A stretch of 64,000 nucleotides of DNA. Origin: Paenibacillus doosanensis. GTDB taxonomy: Bacteria > Bacillota > Bacilli > Paenibacillales > NBRC-103111. The stretch spans positions 1 to 64,000 of the forward strand of contig NZ_JANYUY010000032.1 of assembly GCF_025060755.1 (NCBI RefSeq), given 5' to 3'. The position numbers were made by a program, and so were the translations under genes. Below the pieces are notes generated by a model. That model was not told the DNA's origin and did not search any database. It saw nothing but the letters and a program-made list of their open reading frames with translations. Shown one piece after another: positions 33,722 through 43,275 of the stretch (position 1 is its first letter; every line of letters begins with the position of its first letter).

Positions 33722-35500
33722 ATGATGTTAAAAACGCATCATTGCGGAGCTTTAACGAAAGCGAACATTGGAGAAACGGTCATTTTGAACGGCTGGGTGC
33801 AGCGCAGACGCGACCTCGGCGGCGTATTGTTCATTGACCTGCGCGACCGCAGCGGGATCGTGCAAATCGTTTTCAACCCGGATTTCTCCGGCGAAGCGCT
33901 GAGCATTGCCGACCGCGCGCGCAACGAATTCGTGCTTGCGGTAACCGGGAAAGTCGTAGAACGCGACTCGGAAACGATCAATCCTAACCTGGCGACCGGC
34001 GAAATCGAAATCCGCGTGACGGACATCGAAATTATGAACCCGGCCAAAAACCCGCCGTTCTTTATCGAAGACGGCATCGAAATCGACGAGTCCTTGCGCT
34101 TGAAATACCGTTACCTCGATTTGCGCCGTCCGGAAATGCAGCGCACGCTGATGCTTCGCTCCAAAGCGGCTAAGGTATTCCGCGATTTCCTCGACGAGAA
34201 CGGCTTCCTGGAAGTGGAGACGCCGATCTTGACCAAGAGCACGCCGGAAGGCGCGCGCGATTATTTGGTGCCGAGCCGCGTGCACCCGGGCGAATTTTTC
34301 GCGCTGCCGCAATCGCCGCAAATTTTCAAGCAATTGCTGATGGTCAGCGGCTTGGAGCGCTACTATCAAATCGCCCGCTGCTTCCGCGACGAAGACTTGA
34401 GAGCGGACCGCCAACCGGAATTTACGCAGGTGGACATCGAGACTTCGTTCCTGTCCCAAGACCAGCTGCTTGAGATGATGGAAGAGCTGGTCGTTCGTTT
34501 GATGAAGCAAACGGCCGACGTAGAGATCGAGCGTCCGTTCCAACGCATCAGCTATGCGGACGCCATGGGCAAGTACGGCTCCGACAAGCCGGATTTGCGC
34601 TTCGGTCTGGAGCTGCAGGACGTGTCCGACATCGTCTCTTCGTCCGGAGTGAAAGTATTCGCTTCCGTCGTCGAGAAGGGCGGTCAAGTTAAAGCGCTGA
34701 ACGCCAAAGGCTGCGGAAGCTGGAGCCGCAAGGAAATCGACGATCTGGGAACCTTCGCGGCGCGCTACGGCGCCAAAGGCTTGGCGTGGGTCGTGCTGAA
34801 GGACGGAGAGATGAAAGGACCGATCGTCAAGTTCTTCTCCGAGCAGGAGCTTGCAGCGCTCAAGGAACGTCTGGGCGCGGAGGAAGGGGATTTGCTGCTC
34901 TTCTCCGCGGACACGAAGAAGGTCGTTGCCGACGTGCTGGGCAACCTTCGTCTGAAGATCGGCCGCGAGCTCGGCTTGATCGACGAGAGCAAGTTCAAAT
35001 TCGCCTGGGTCGTAGACTTCCCGCTGCTCAGCTATGACGATGAAGCGAAGCGCTATGTAGCCGAGCATCATCCGTTCACCCGCCCGAAAGAAGAAGACGT
35101 CGAGTTCTTCCATACCGATCCGGGCCAAATCCGCGCTCAAGCTTACGACCTTGTTCTTAACGGGTACGAAGTGGGCGGCGGCTCGATGCGGATTTACAAA
35201 CGCGAAGTGCAGGAGCTGATGTTCCAAGCGCTCGGCTTCTCCAAGGAAGAAGCGCAGGAGAAATTCGGCTTCCTGCTGGAAGCTTTCGAATACGGCACGC
35301 CTCCGCACGGCGGCATCGCCTTCGGCTTCGACCGTCTGGTCATGCTGATTGCCGGCCGCACCAACTTGCGCGAGACGATCGCTTTCCCGAAAACGGCCAG
35401 CGCAACCTGCTTGCTGACAGACGCGCCGGGCACGGTAGACGACAAGCAGCTGGAGCAGTTGTCCATCCGCTTGGCCTTGAAGCAGCCTGCTTCCAAGTAA
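33722..35500 (+). CDS. aspS: Aspartyl-tRNA synthetase (bacterial type)
   Basis: Class II synthetase charging tRNA-Asp, 592 aa, the length of bacterial AspRS with the GAD insertion domain. An N-terminal OB-fold anticodon domain (about 1-105) is followed by the catalytic domain with [12 protein letters not shown], motif 2 [18 protein letters not shown] and motif 3 [16 protein letters not shown]. The start is one of two adjacent ATGs at 33722/33725, after GGAGGTAGATGA. Whether it is discriminating or also charges tRNA-Asn cannot be judged by eye. Confidence 0.97.
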   Translation: MMLKTHHCGALTKANIGETVILNGWVQRRRDLGGVLFIDLRDRSGIVQIVFNPDFSGEALSIADRARNEFVLAVTGKVVERDSETINPNLATGEIEIRVTDIEIMNPAKNPPFFIEDGIEIDESLRLKYRYLDLRRPEMQRTLMLRSKAAKVFRDFLDENGFLEVETPILTKSTPEGARDYLVPSRVHPGEFFALPQSPQIFKQLLMVSGLERYYQIARCFRDEDLRADRQPEFTQVDIETSFLSQDQLLEMMEELVVRLMKQTADVEIERPFQRISYADAMGKYGSDKPDLRFGLELQDVSDIVSSSGVKVFASVVEKGGQVKALNAKGCGSWSRKEIDDLGTFAARYGAKGLAWVVLKDGEMKGPIVKFFSEQELAALKERLGAEEGDLLLFSADTKKVVADVLGNLRLKIGRELGLIDESKFKFAWVVDFPLLSYDDEAKRYVAEHHPFTRPKEEDVEFFHTDPGQIRAQAYDLVLNGYEVGGGSMRIYKREVQELMFQALGFSKEEAQEKFGFLLEAFEYGTPPHGGIAFGFDRLVMLIAGRTNLRETIAFPKTASATCLLTDAPGTVDDKQLEQLSIRLALKQPASK

Positions 35501-35517
35501 GCAGGCCTGCACGGGCT

Positions 35518-35561
35518 GCGGACCTTAAGGGGCCGGAGCGATCCGGCTCCTTAAGGTCCGC
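35518..35561 (+). terminator. Long hairpin after aspS
   Basis: GCGGACCTTAAGG(G)GCCGGA and its complement form a stem of about 19 bp around a 4-base loop, 18 bp after aspS. There is no T-tract, so it may attenuate or stabilise rather than terminate. Confidence 0.55.
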
Positions 35562-35627
35562 TCCCGCCATTCTTGACACGCGATACCCGATAAATCTTCT
35601 TACCTGATTCATAAGGAGGGCAGCCGG

Positions 35628-36386
35628 ATGCTGCACCAGTTTTCTAGAACGGAGCTTGCTATCGGACCGGAAGGCCTGGAGGTTATGCGCAACAGCACGA
35701 TAGCCGTGCTGGGGATCGGCGGCGTAGGCTCGATGGCGGCCGAAGCGCTGGCTCGAACGGGAGTCGGCCGCATCGTCCTTATCGATAAGGACGTCGTCGA
35801 CATTACGAACGTCAACCGCCAAATTCATGCGCTGTTATCAACCGTGGGTCAGCCGAAAGCGGATTTGATGCGCGACCGCATTTTGCAAATCAATCCGGAG
35901 TGCGACGCGATCGCGCTGCGCATGTTCTACACCGAAGAGACGTATGAGAAGCTGTTCGAATATCCGCTCGATTATGTCATCGACGCTTCCGATACGATCA
36001 GCTACAAAATTCATCTGATCAAGCAGTGCCTGCAAAGGAAGATCCCGATCATTTCCAGCATGGGCGCCGCCAACAAAATGGACCCGTCAAAGTTTCAAGT
36101 GGCGGACATTTCCAAAACGTCGATGGACCCGCTGGCGAGAGTGATTCGTCAGAAGCTGCGCAAAGACGGGATTAAGAAGGGCGTCAAGGTCGTCTTTTCG
36201 ACCGAAGAGCCGATCAAGCCGCGCCAGGACGTGACGCAGCGGATCGTACCGGACAATGCGCCCGAAATCCGCAAGGCGCAGCAGCCTCCGGCCAGCAACG
36301 CGTTCGTGCCGCCGGTCGCCGGCCTTATCGCCGTCGGCACAGTCGTGCAGGATTTGCTCGCCAAGGCGAAGGATAAGCCGCAATAA
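35628..36386 (+). CDS. tcdA: tRNA threonylcarbamoyladenosine dehydratase
   Basis: E1-like ThiF-fold enzyme (B. subtilis YrvM, E. coli CsdL/TcdA) that cyclises t6A to ct6A at tRNA position 37 using ATP. 252 aa. ATP-binding IAVLGIGGVGSMAAEALART (about 25-44) and LIDKDVVDITNVNRQ (about 53-67) are intact, as is the DASDTISYKI segment. ATG at 35628 follows AAGGAGGGCAGCCGG. It follows aspS as in Bacillus. A strong terminator follows. Confidence 0.94.
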   Translation: MLHQFSRTELAIGPEGLEVMRNSTIAVLGIGGVGSMAAEALARTGVGRIVLIDKDVVDITNVNRQIHALLSTVGQPKADLMRDRILQINPECDAIALRMFYTEETYEKLFEYPLDYVIDASDTISYKIHLIKQCLQRKIPIISSMGAANKMDPSKFQVADISKTSMDPLARVIRQKLRKDGIKKGVKVVFSTEEPIKPRQDVTQRIVPDNAPEIRKAQQPPASNAFVPPVAGLIAVGTVVQDLLAKAKDKPQ

Positions 36387-36395
36387 CAAGCAAAC

Positions 36396-36446
36396 AAGCA
36401 TGGCCGCTTAAGAACCGTTTCTTAAGCAGGCCATGCTTGTTTTATT
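36396..36446 (+). terminator. Rho-independent terminator after tcdA
   Basis: AAGCATGGCC-GCTTAAGAA pairs with TTCTTAAGC-(A)-GGCCATGCTT, followed by GTTTTATTTTT. It marks the boundary between the housekeeping block and the glycan island. Confidence 0.9.
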
Positions 36447-36464
36447 TTTGCGTTCGTTCATATG

Positions 36465-37400
36465 CTATTTTTCAGAGATGCCGATTTCGTCCTCATCCAT
36501 ATGTAATAAGCTTCCGTCACAGCGAACGGCGGCCGGATCGTCATACTTCCGGTATTCCTGCGGGGTCATGCCGGTTTTTTGGCGGAATAGCGTATGGAAA
36601 AACTTCATGTCCTGATAGCCTACGGCCCCGGCGGTTTGCTGCACGGTCATCGTCGTTGATTTGAGCAGGGCGCAGCATTTTTGAATACGTAAATTTTGCA
36701 CATAGCAGGTGAACGAAGTTCCCGTGTTTTGCTTAAAGAGACGCTGAAGATGGCTTACGCTTAGAAATGCGTGCTCGGCAACCTGCTTTAAATTGATATC
36801 CTCATGAAAGTGGCGCTTAATGAAATGAAGCGCTTCCTGGACTTTGCAATTCATTTTCTCCGGAAGCAGCGAAATGGTCATATCCCGATGAAGCATTGCC
36901 ATCGTTTGGGTGAGCAGCGAATGAACGATTACCTCGTAGCCGGGCAGCCGCAGCCGGTATTCCGACAACATAGTATGGAACAGCTCGGTGTACTTGCTTT
37001 CCTTGTCGTAATGATACAACCATGGCTGCTGTAAGCGCGAAGGCTCGTGCAAAGCATCGTGCAAAGCGGAGCCGGGCGGCGGAAAATTCGCAGCCGCATT
37101 CAAAGCTTCCGGACGGAAGACGCAGTTGATGATGGCAAAGCTGCGAACTTTGTCCGGGGACGGCGGACGGTATACATGCGAGGTGCCGACGGGGAGCAAA
37201 TAAATGTCGCCCCGTTTGACGGGCACCACGGTATCGTTAATAAACTGGTAACCGACCCCCTCGGTCACATAGCTGATCTCGATAGCGTCGTGCGTATGCT
37301 GGGGAATGCTAAACGCCTCATAGGCGCGGTTGACGAAAATATTCATCCCCGGACGAAACCGTTTCTCTGAATTGAACACTTCGGAAGCCAAAGTTTGCAT
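36465..37400 (-). CDS. AraC family regulator with cupin sensor domain
   Basis: Cytoplasmic one-component regulator, 311 aa. The N-terminal cupin-like AraC binding domain (about 20-120; PQHTHDAIEISYVTEGVG, VKRGDIYLLPVGTSHVY) would bind a sugar. The C-terminal double helix-turn-helix (about 190-290) includes INLKQVAEHAFLSVSHLQRLF and VGYQDMKFFHTLFRQKTG. It is divergent from the GH65-like gene, with a 311-bp shared promoter region. It probably activates the island operon at 37712-45828; ligand unknown. Confidence 0.92.
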   Translation of the reverse strand: MQTLASEVFNSEKRFRPGMNIFVNRAYEAFSIPQHTHDAIEISYVTEGVGYQFINDTVVPVKRGDIYLLPVGTSHVYRPPSPDKVRSFAIINCVFRPEALNAAANFPPPGSALHDALHEPSRLQQPWLYHYDKESKYTELFHTMLSEYRLRLPGYEVIVHSLLTQTMAMLHRDMTISLLPEKMNCKVQEALHFIKRHFHEDINLKQVAEHAFLSVSHLQRLFKQNTGTSFTCYVQNLRIQKCCALLKSTTMTVQQTAGAVGYQDMKFFHTLFRQKTGMTPQEYRKYDDPAAVRCDGSLLHMDEDEIGISEK

Positions 37401-37574
37401 GAACGTCCCACCTCCGGTAAATGTGCGAAATGTGAAAGAAGACCGGAGCTACTATAGAGAACGCAACTCGCAGCGGCAGTCATGAGAGCGTTTCCTTTTT
37501 TGCTCGGTTGAAAAATTGGATGGCGCTGGATCTCAGTTTGTTCTCATTATAAGCGGAGGCCTATGCGGTTATCA

Positions 37575-37601
37575 ACCTATATCTACACTTATTTTATAGG
37601 T
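37575..37601. promoter_or_regulatory. Inverted repeat in the divergent promoter region (candidate AraC site)
   Basis: ACCTATA and TATAGGT are separated by 13 bp, with AACC...GGTT context on both sides. It lies about 75-100 bp upstream of the TATAAT at 37675-37680. Operator role is inferred from position only. Confidence 0.45.
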
Positions 37602-37674
37602 GAGGTTAGTCAAAATGAGGTGGAAGCCCTATAAATTTCGTGTATCTCCCCCATATGTCAGGTCATCAGATTGG

Positions 37675-37680
37675 TATAAT
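37675..37680 (+). promoter_or_regulatory. -10 box of the island operon, weak -35
   Basis: TATAAT lies 32 bp before the start codon. The hexamer 17 bp upstream is CATATG, far from TTGACA, which suits an activator-dependent promoter. AAGGAGG follows at 37698-37704. Confidence 0.55.
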
Positions 37681-37711
37681 AATTTATAATTAAGCATAAG
37701 GAGGCGCCTAC

Positions 37712-39775
37712 TTGAGCATTCATCGTAAAGCGTTAGTGACCAGACATAATCCGGTGATCAGAGAGATTAATCCTTTATCGCCGCTATCAGTCGGGAATGG
37801 GGAATTTGCCTTTACAGCCGACTTCACAGGCCTTCAAACTTATCCCGAGCAGTATACGATTCCTCTTGGAACCCAGACGCAATGGGCATGGCACAGCTCC
37901 GGCGGCCGGAACGTTTGGCGGCTGAGCGACGTGCGCATGCAGTACCGGGACGAGGAGAAGAAGCTCGGCGGGTATCCCGTTCGCCCGGATGACAAGGAAG
38001 AGGCTTACCACTGGCTTCGGCAAAATCCGCACCGTCTGCAGCTGGGCCAATTCGGATTCAGATTTGCGTCGGAGACGGGCGGCGAGGTGCAGCCCGGCCA
38101 AATTACGGGCATCGAGCAGCAGCTCGATCTGTGGAGCGGAATATTGACCAGCCGCTTCAACGTAGAGGGTGTGCCGGTGACCGTTGTGACCTGCTGTCAT
38201 CCGGATGCGGAACAGTTCGGCATCGCAGTGGAGAGCGAGCTGTTGACGCAGGGACGTCTCGCGGTTCATATCGCTTTTCCTGCGCCGGGCGTGACTTCCA
38301 GAAGCTGGGATCAAACGATCGGGCTTCATTGGGGAGAGCCGGATTCCCATACTACGCGATACATACCGAAGCGAGAAAGAACGGCCGCCATAGAGCGTTT
38401 CATGGACGAAGACGGCTACCGGGTGGAACTGGAGTGGTCGCAAGGCGAGCTCAAGCAAACGGCAGCCCATGAATTTATATTATCAAGCCGCGGCATCAAC
38501 GGAAAATTGGAAATGACGGCAGGCTTTTCATTATTAGACGACGTGATAACGCTTCCAACCGTGCAGCAAATGGCCGAAGCGAGCCGCACCCACTGGGAAC
38601 GCTTCTGGTCCAAGGGCGGAGCGGTTGAGCTGGCGGACAGCGCGGACCCGAGGGCGATCGAGCTGGAACGGCGCATTGTGCTGTCTCAATTCAATACGGC
38701 CATCCACAGCGCGGGAACGGTTCCGCCTCAGGAAACCGGATTGTTGTACAACAGCTGGTTCGGCAAGCTGCATCTGGAGATGCACTGGTGGCATGCGTTT
38801 CATTTTCCATTATGGGGAAGGACGGAACTGTTGAAGCGAAGTATGGACTGGTACAGAGACATTCTTCCTTCGGCTCGGGAGATTGCCCGCTCTCAAGGTT
38901 ATTCCGGCGCGCGTTGGCCTAAGATGGTCGCATCGGACGGAGCTCAGAGTCCGTCGGTCATCGCCCCTCTGCTCATTTGGCAGCAGCCGCATCCGATTGT
39001 GCTGGCGGAGCTATGCTACCTGGCGGAGCCGACACGAGAAACGCTGATCCGCTACGGAGACATCGTGCTGGAATCGGCGGAATTTATGGCCTCCTTCGCG
39101 GCGTGGGACGATGCGGGGCAGCGCTATGTGTTAGGACCGCCGGTCATTCCGGCTCAGGAGAACCATAAGGCCGAGCATACTTGGAACCCTACATATGAGC
39201 TGGAATATTGGCGCCACGGGCTGGAGATCGGGATGAAATGGGCCCGCAGGCTGGGGCTTCCGGTCAGCGACAAGTGGCAGGACGTGTGCTCCCGGTTATC
39301 CGAGCTTCCGCAAGAAGACGGAATTTATCTCGCTCATGAGAATTGCCCGGATACGTACACGAAAGCCAATATCGATCATCCTTCCATGCTGGGCGCGCTC
39401 GGCATGCTCCCCGGCAAGAAAGTCGATGCCGAAGCGATGCGCAGAACGCTTCAGCGCGTTATGGACAGCTGGCGCTGGGACGACACATGGGGCTGGGATT
39501 ACCCGATGGCGGCCATGACGGCGGCCAGACTGGGAGAAGGTCATTGGGCGGTCGATCTGCTGCTCAAGGATGTGACCAAAAATACCTATCTCCCTAACGG
39601 ACATAACTACCAGCGTCCGGGGTTATACGCCTACTTGCCGGGGAACGGCGGACTGCTTACCGCTGTGGCGATGATGGCTTGCGGCTGGCAGGGCGGTCCC
39701 GAGCGGCATGCTCCCGGCTTCCCGGACGACGGTTCATGGACGGTCCGCTGGGAAGGGCTGAACGCCTGGATGTAG
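37712..39775 (+). CDS. GH65-like (alpha/alpha)6-barrel glycoside hydrolase/phosphorylase homologue
   Basis: 687-aa cytoplasmic protein without a signal peptide. An N-terminal beta-rich region (about 1-280) precedes a helical barrel with GLLYNSWFGKLHLEMHWWHAF and WNPTYELEYWRHGLEIG; the Glu of the latter is at the position of the general acid in GH65-type enzymes. The C-terminal segment WRWDDTWGWDYPMAAMTAAR is also typical. The TTG start at 37712 has AAGGAGG 7 bp upstream. First gene of the AraC-controlled operon. Family is assigned from recalled similarity; substrate and whether it hydrolyses or phosphorolyses are unknown. Confidence 0.72.
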   Translation: MSIHRKALVTRHNPVIREINPLSPLSVGNGEFAFTADFTGLQTYPEQYTIPLGTQTQWAWHSSGGRNVWRLSDVRMQYRDEEKKLGGYPVRPDDKEEAYHWLRQNPHRLQLGQFGFRFASETGGEVQPGQITGIEQQLDLWSGILTSRFNVEGVPVTVVTCCHPDAEQFGIAVESELLTQGRLAVHIAFPAPGVTSRSWDQTIGLHWGEPDSHTTRYIPKRERTAAIERFMDEDGYRVELEWSQGELKQTAAHEFILSSRGINGKLEMTAGFSLLDDVITLPTVQQMAEASRTHWERFWSKGGAVELADSADPRAIELERRIVLSQFNTAIHSAGTVPPQETGLLYNSWFGKLHLEMHWWHAFHFPLWGRTELLKRSMDWYRDILPSAREIARSQGYSGARWPKMVASDGAQSPSVIAPLLIWQQPHPIVLAELCYLAEPTRETLIRYGDIVLESAEFMASFAAWDDAGQRYVLGPPVIPAQENHKAEHTWNPTYELEYWRHGLEIGMKWARRLGLPVSDKWQDVCSRLSELPQEDGIYLAHENCPDTYTKANIDHPSMLGALGMLPGKKVDAEAMRRTLQRVMDSWRWDDTWGWDYPMAAMTAARLGEGHWAVDLLLKDVTKNTYLPNGHNYQRPGLYAYLPGNGGLLTAVAMMACGWQGGPERHAPGFPDDGSWTVRWEGLNAWM

Positions 39776-39839
39776 GAAGCCGTGTAGGAAGCCGGCCCGG
39801 CAATGGAAGCCGCTGCAGGAAAATAGGGAGAAACGGTCG

Positions 39840-40043
39840 ATGATCAAAAACTTGCTGATTCTATGCGGTCTGCTGTTAATTTTGCTGGTATTGTGGATTG
39901 CGGCGGGGCTGTGGTTTACTTCGGTCTACGGTCAGGCGGGCTTCGGCGGCACTTTGATCATAGGGTTCGTGACGATTCCGCTGGCGCTGCGGCTGGCCGT
40001 GACGAAGCTGTTCAAAGCGGGCGGGAAAACGCCTGATTTATAA
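39840..40043 (+). CDS. Small membrane protein (67 aa)
   Basis: Not recognised. Two hydrophobic segments, LLILCGLLLILLVLWIAAGL (about 5-24) and FGGTLIIGFVTIPLALRLAV (about 35-54), then a basic tail, predict a two-pass membrane protein. ATG at 39840 follows TAGGGAGAAACGGTCG. It lies between two enzyme genes of the same operon. Could be an accessory or stabilising peptide; no function is proposed. Confidence 0.65.
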   Translation: MIKNLLILCGLLLILLVLWIAAGLWFTSVYGQAGFGGTLIIGFVTIPLALRLAVTKLFKAGGKTPDL

Positions 40044-40099
40044 AAGGGTTCATCAACGGGAATGAAACTAAGCGAACGATATAGGAGGAACTATCGGCC

Positions 40100-41194
40100 A
40101 TGACATCGAATGGAATCGGATACGCCGTCTTCGGGCTAGGGGTCGGCAAGAGCCATCTCGCCAGCGCCGTCAAAGCGGAAGGATGCGCATTCGTCGCGAT
40201 CTGCGATATGAACGAAGCCGTGCTGAACAAGCTTGGCGACGAATACGGCATCGATCCGGCAAATCGTTATACGAGCTATGAGGAGCTGCTGAAGCGCGAC
40301 GATATCAAGGCGGTGAGCATATGCACCCCGAGCGGCTGGCATCGCGATCACACGGTACAGGCGCTGCGCGCAGGCAAGCATGTGTTGACGGAGAAGCCTC
40401 TGGAAATTCGTCTCGACCGAATCGACGAGATGAACCGGACCGCGGAAGAGGAAGGACTCTACCTCGGCTGCGTCTTCCAGAACCGGCTCGCGCCTGCGAA
40501 CCGGTTCATCAAGGATACGCTTGACAGCGGGAGGATGGGGAAGCCGATCACCTGCAATTTTCACCTCAAATGGTACAGGGACGACAACTATTATGCCAAA
40601 AACGGCGGATGGCGAGGCACATGGGAAATGGACGGCGGCGGCGCGATCATGAACCAGACGATCCACACCGTCGATTTGATGCAGTGGTTCATGGGGCCGG
40701 TGCGGAGCATTTTCGCCAAAGCGGGCACTTACAATCATCCTATCGAAACGGAAGATACGGCCGTCGCCGTAGTGACGTTCGAAAGCGGGGCGATCGGCAC
40801 CTTGATCGGAACGACATGCGCTTATCCGGGATTGGAAGTGTCCGCGCAAATTCATGGCTCCCGCGGTTCGATTTACGCTAAAAACAACAGGATCGAACTG
40901 TTTAAAATGGCTGATGACGACGAGCAATTTTCGGAGGAAGCCCGCATTATTGCCGCATACGGCAGCGGAGCCAAGTCCGCTCCGTCTTCGCCGGAAACGG
41001 GAGGCGGCCAGCCGAAGACGGGGCACGCCGGTCAGGTGCAGGATATGATCGAGGCAGTGATTCATCACCGGCCGCCGATGATTGAAGGCAGGGAGGGCAG
41101 AGCTTCGGTGGAAATCGTGCAGGCGCTGTACGAGTCGGCGAGAACCGGCCAAGAAGTATTTCTGCCTTATACGCCGGAGGGGAGCGGGCGATGA
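40100..41194 (+). CDS. Gfo/Idh/MocA family NAD(P)-dependent oxidoreductase
   Basis: 364-aa sugar dehydrogenase-like enzyme. The Rossmann motif is FGLGVGKSHLASAV, with acidic end CDMNEA (about 12-40). EKPLEIRLDRIDEM (about 98-111) holds the conserved catalytic-site Lys-Pro. MDGGGAIMNQTIHTVDLMQWF (about 178-198) carries the conserved His/Asp region. ATG at 40100 follows TAGGAGG. It overlaps the isomerase gene by 4 bp, so the pair is translationally coupled. Such pairs are known from oxidative (3-keto) glycoside degradation; the specific substrate is unknown. Confidence 0.92.
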   Translation: MTSNGIGYAVFGLGVGKSHLASAVKAEGCAFVAICDMNEAVLNKLGDEYGIDPANRYTSYEELLKRDDIKAVSICTPSGWHRDHTVQALRAGKHVLTEKPLEIRLDRIDEMNRTAEEEGLYLGCVFQNRLAPANRFIKDTLDSGRMGKPITCNFHLKWYRDDNYYAKNGGWRGTWEMDGGGAIMNQTIHTVDLMQWFMGPVRSIFAKAGTYNHPIETEDTAVAVVTFESGAIGTLIGTTCAYPGLEVSAQIHGSRGSIYAKNNRIELFKMADDDEQFSEEARIIAAYGSGAKSAPSSPETGGGQPKTGHAGQVQDMIEAVIHHRPPMIEGREGRASVEIVQALYESARTGQEVFLPYTPEGSGR

Positions 41195-42090
41195 GCGGGA
41201 AGACGAATCGCGGGCCGAGCCGTCCGCTCCAAGTCGGCTGCTGCCTGACGGCCGGCTCCTTCATGCCGCAGAGCGGCGGGACGTCCGCTTCCTCGGATCG
41301 CTTGGAAGAGAGACTGTTTCAGGACATTTCCGGCCTGCTCGAAGCCGGATACGATTACGCGGAGCTGACGGTAGGCGCGCTCATTCAGCTGTCCGAGGAG
41401 GAATTCGATCGCCTGGCGGTCAAGATGCGCGCAGCCGGAATTACGATTCCGGTATGCAACAGCTTTATTCCGGCTTCCTTGAAGCTGACGGGACCGGAGG
41501 TTCACCGCGAGGCGGTGGAAAGCTATGTGGATTTGGCGATGAAACGGGTTCGGGCGCTTGGCGGGGAAATGATCATTTTCGGCAGCGGCGCGGCCCGAAC
41601 CGTTCCCGAAGGATATCCGGTGGAGCAGGGGCTGGAGCAGATCAAGCAGTTTCTTGCCATGTGCGACTCCTATGCGGACAAATATGAGGTTGCCGTCGCC
41701 ATCGAGCCGCTGAACCGCGGCGAAAGCAACATCATCAACCGGGTCGAGCAGGCGCTGGATTTGGCCGAAGAGCTGCAGCTGCGCCATATTAAAGTACTCG
41801 CGGACGCATACCATATGCATCTTGAGCAGGAGTCTCCGGACATCCTTCATCGCGCTGCGGCGGGCAATCGGCTCGCCCATGTGCATTATGCGGAGTATGA
41901 CCGCAGCTTTCCGAGGGAGAGCATTCCGGACGGAGTCGATATTCCGGGTTTGCTCGAAGCGCTGCAAAAGAGCGGTTACAAGGGCCGCATATCCGCCGAA
42001 TGCATGACGGAAAACCCGTCGCATCAATGGAGCCCGTCGCTCGGCTATATCAGATCGCTCTTGGAACAAGCCTATGAAAGAGGGGAATAG
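41191..42090 (+). CDS. Sugar phosphate isomerase/epimerase-like TIM-barrel protein
   Basis: 299-aa member of the xylose-isomerase-like TIM-barrel (AP endonuclease 2) family. The expected divalent-metal ligands are visible: Glu in VAIEPLNRG, Asp/His in LADAYHMHLE, His in HVHYAEYDR and Glu in SAECM. The ATG at 41191 overlaps the oxidoreductase stop (ATGA). Relatives include isomerases, epimerases and 3-keto-glycoside lyases such as those acting on C-glycosides; context with a Gfo/Idh/MocA enzyme fits either. Confidence 0.88.
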   Translation: MSGKTNRGPSRPLQVGCCLTAGSFMPQSGGTSASSDRLEERLFQDISGLLEAGYDYAELTVGALIQLSEEEFDRLAVKMRAAGITIPVCNSFIPASLKLTGPEVHREAVESYVDLAMKRVRALGGEMIIFGSGAARTVPEGYPVEQGLEQIKQFLAMCDSYADKYEVAVAIEPLNRGESNIINRVEQALDLAEELQLRHIKVLADAYHMHLEQESPDILHRAAAGNRLAHVHYAEYDRSFPRESIPDGVDIPGLLEALQKSGYKGRISAECMTENPSHQWSPSLGYIRSLLEQAYERGE

Positions 42091-42091
42091 C

Positions 42092-43255
42092 ATGTCAACT
42101 ATAACGTTACAAGTATCGGCGGGAAGCCACCATCGCGAGTTTTGTCCCGTATCGGTCCGCTTCCTGGCGGATACGCCGCTGCTCAAGGATGCAGAAGCCG
42201 GCGGCCTAGAGCTTGCGGACACTTCCGGAAACCCGGTTGCATGTCAATGGGAAGCGCTAGGAGAAGAGGTGGCGCTGCACTGGATCGTCGATCGGCTTGA
42301 TGCCGGCGAGAGCCGCAACTATATTTTGCAGCGCCGAGAGGAAGGAACGACGCCGGGCTCCGCTTCCGCTTCGTCCGCTCAAGGCATCCGTCTGATCGAA
42401 AAAGAGCATGCCGTCGACATCGTCATCGAAGGGCAATTATTCACGTCTTACGTATTCGATCCTGCGGTCGCGAAGCCTTACCTCGGTCCGATCATGGGCC
42501 CGTACGGCGAAAGCTATACGAGATTGGATTTCGAAACCCGAGAGCATCCGCATCATCGTTCGCTCTGGCTTGCTATCGGGGACGTGAACGATATCGATAT
42601 GTGGAATGAGCCGAAGGAACGGCACGGCAAACAAATAGTAACAGGCTTCGGTGAAAAAGCCGCAGGCTCGGTCTTTGCCAGACTGACGTCCACTCAAAAC
42701 TGGTGTTCCTACGGAGGCAAGCCGCAGCTGAGCGAGACGCGCACGATGACGTTCTACAATACCCCGGGCGAAGGCAGGTTCATCGACCTCGACTTCGTCC
42801 TGACGGCTAACGGCCGCGTCGAGCTCGGAGCGACCAAAGAAGCGGGACCGCTCGGCATTCGGGTGGCCGAATCGATGAAAGCGGAGAACGGGGGCGTGAT
42901 CCGTAATTCCTACGGCTCCGTCGGAGAGAAGGAATGCTGGGGCCAGCGGGCCGTATGGTGCGACTATCACGGCGAGGTGGGCGGACATACGCTCGGCATC
43001 GCCGCCTTCGACCATCCGGATAACGCCGATTTTCCGACTTATTGGCATGTCCGGGATTACGGGCTTCTCGCCGCCAACAATCTGTATTTTCTCGGGGGCA
43101 AGCTGCTGCAGAAAGGGCAGTCGATCCGCTATAAGCACCGGATATATTTCCACGCGGGCGATACCGCAGCAAGCAAGGTAGCGGATAAATATCAGGATTA
43201 TATTCATCCTCCGGCAGTCACATGGGCCGAAGACGGATTGCGCATCACACAGTAA
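42092..43255 (+). CDS. PmoA family protein (DUF6807)
   Basis: About 387 aa from ATG at 42092, which has AGAGGGG upstream; an in-frame ATG at 42074 overlaps the isomerase end. The signature segment is TREHPHHRSLWLAIGDVNDID (His pair near residue 148), together with YGPIMGPYG-like and SYGSVGEKECWGQRAVWCDY motifs. The family is a beta-sandwich of unknown activity, often encoded with Gfo/Idh/MocA and isomerase genes in glycan clusters. It is 1 bp from the upstream gene and clearly in the operon. Confidence 0.85.
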   Translation: MSTITLQVSAGSHHREFCPVSVRFLADTPLLKDAEAGGLELADTSGNPVACQWEALGEEVALHWIVDRLDAGESRNYILQRREEGTTPGSASASSAQGIRLIEKEHAVDIVIEGQLFTSYVFDPAVAKPYLGPIMGPYGESYTRLDFETREHPHHRSLWLAIGDVNDIDMWNEPKERHGKQIVTGFGEKAAGSVFARLTSTQNWCSYGGKPQLSETRTMTFYNTPGEGRFIDLDFVLTANGRVELGATKEAGPLGIRVAESMKAENGGVIRNSYGSVGEKECWGQRAVWCDYHGEVGGHTLGIAAFDHPDNADFPTYWHVRDYGLLAANNLYFLGGKLLQKGQSIRYKHRIYFHAGDTAASKVADKYQDYIHPPAVTWAEDGLRITQ

Positions 43256-43275
43256 AGCTAGGGGGGCGCTTGGCT

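Noticed and set aside
37480-37500. Possible catabolite-repression (cre) site near GAGAGCGTTT
   Set aside because: At least three mismatches to the cre consensus at conserved positions, and it lies far upstream of the predicted promoter.
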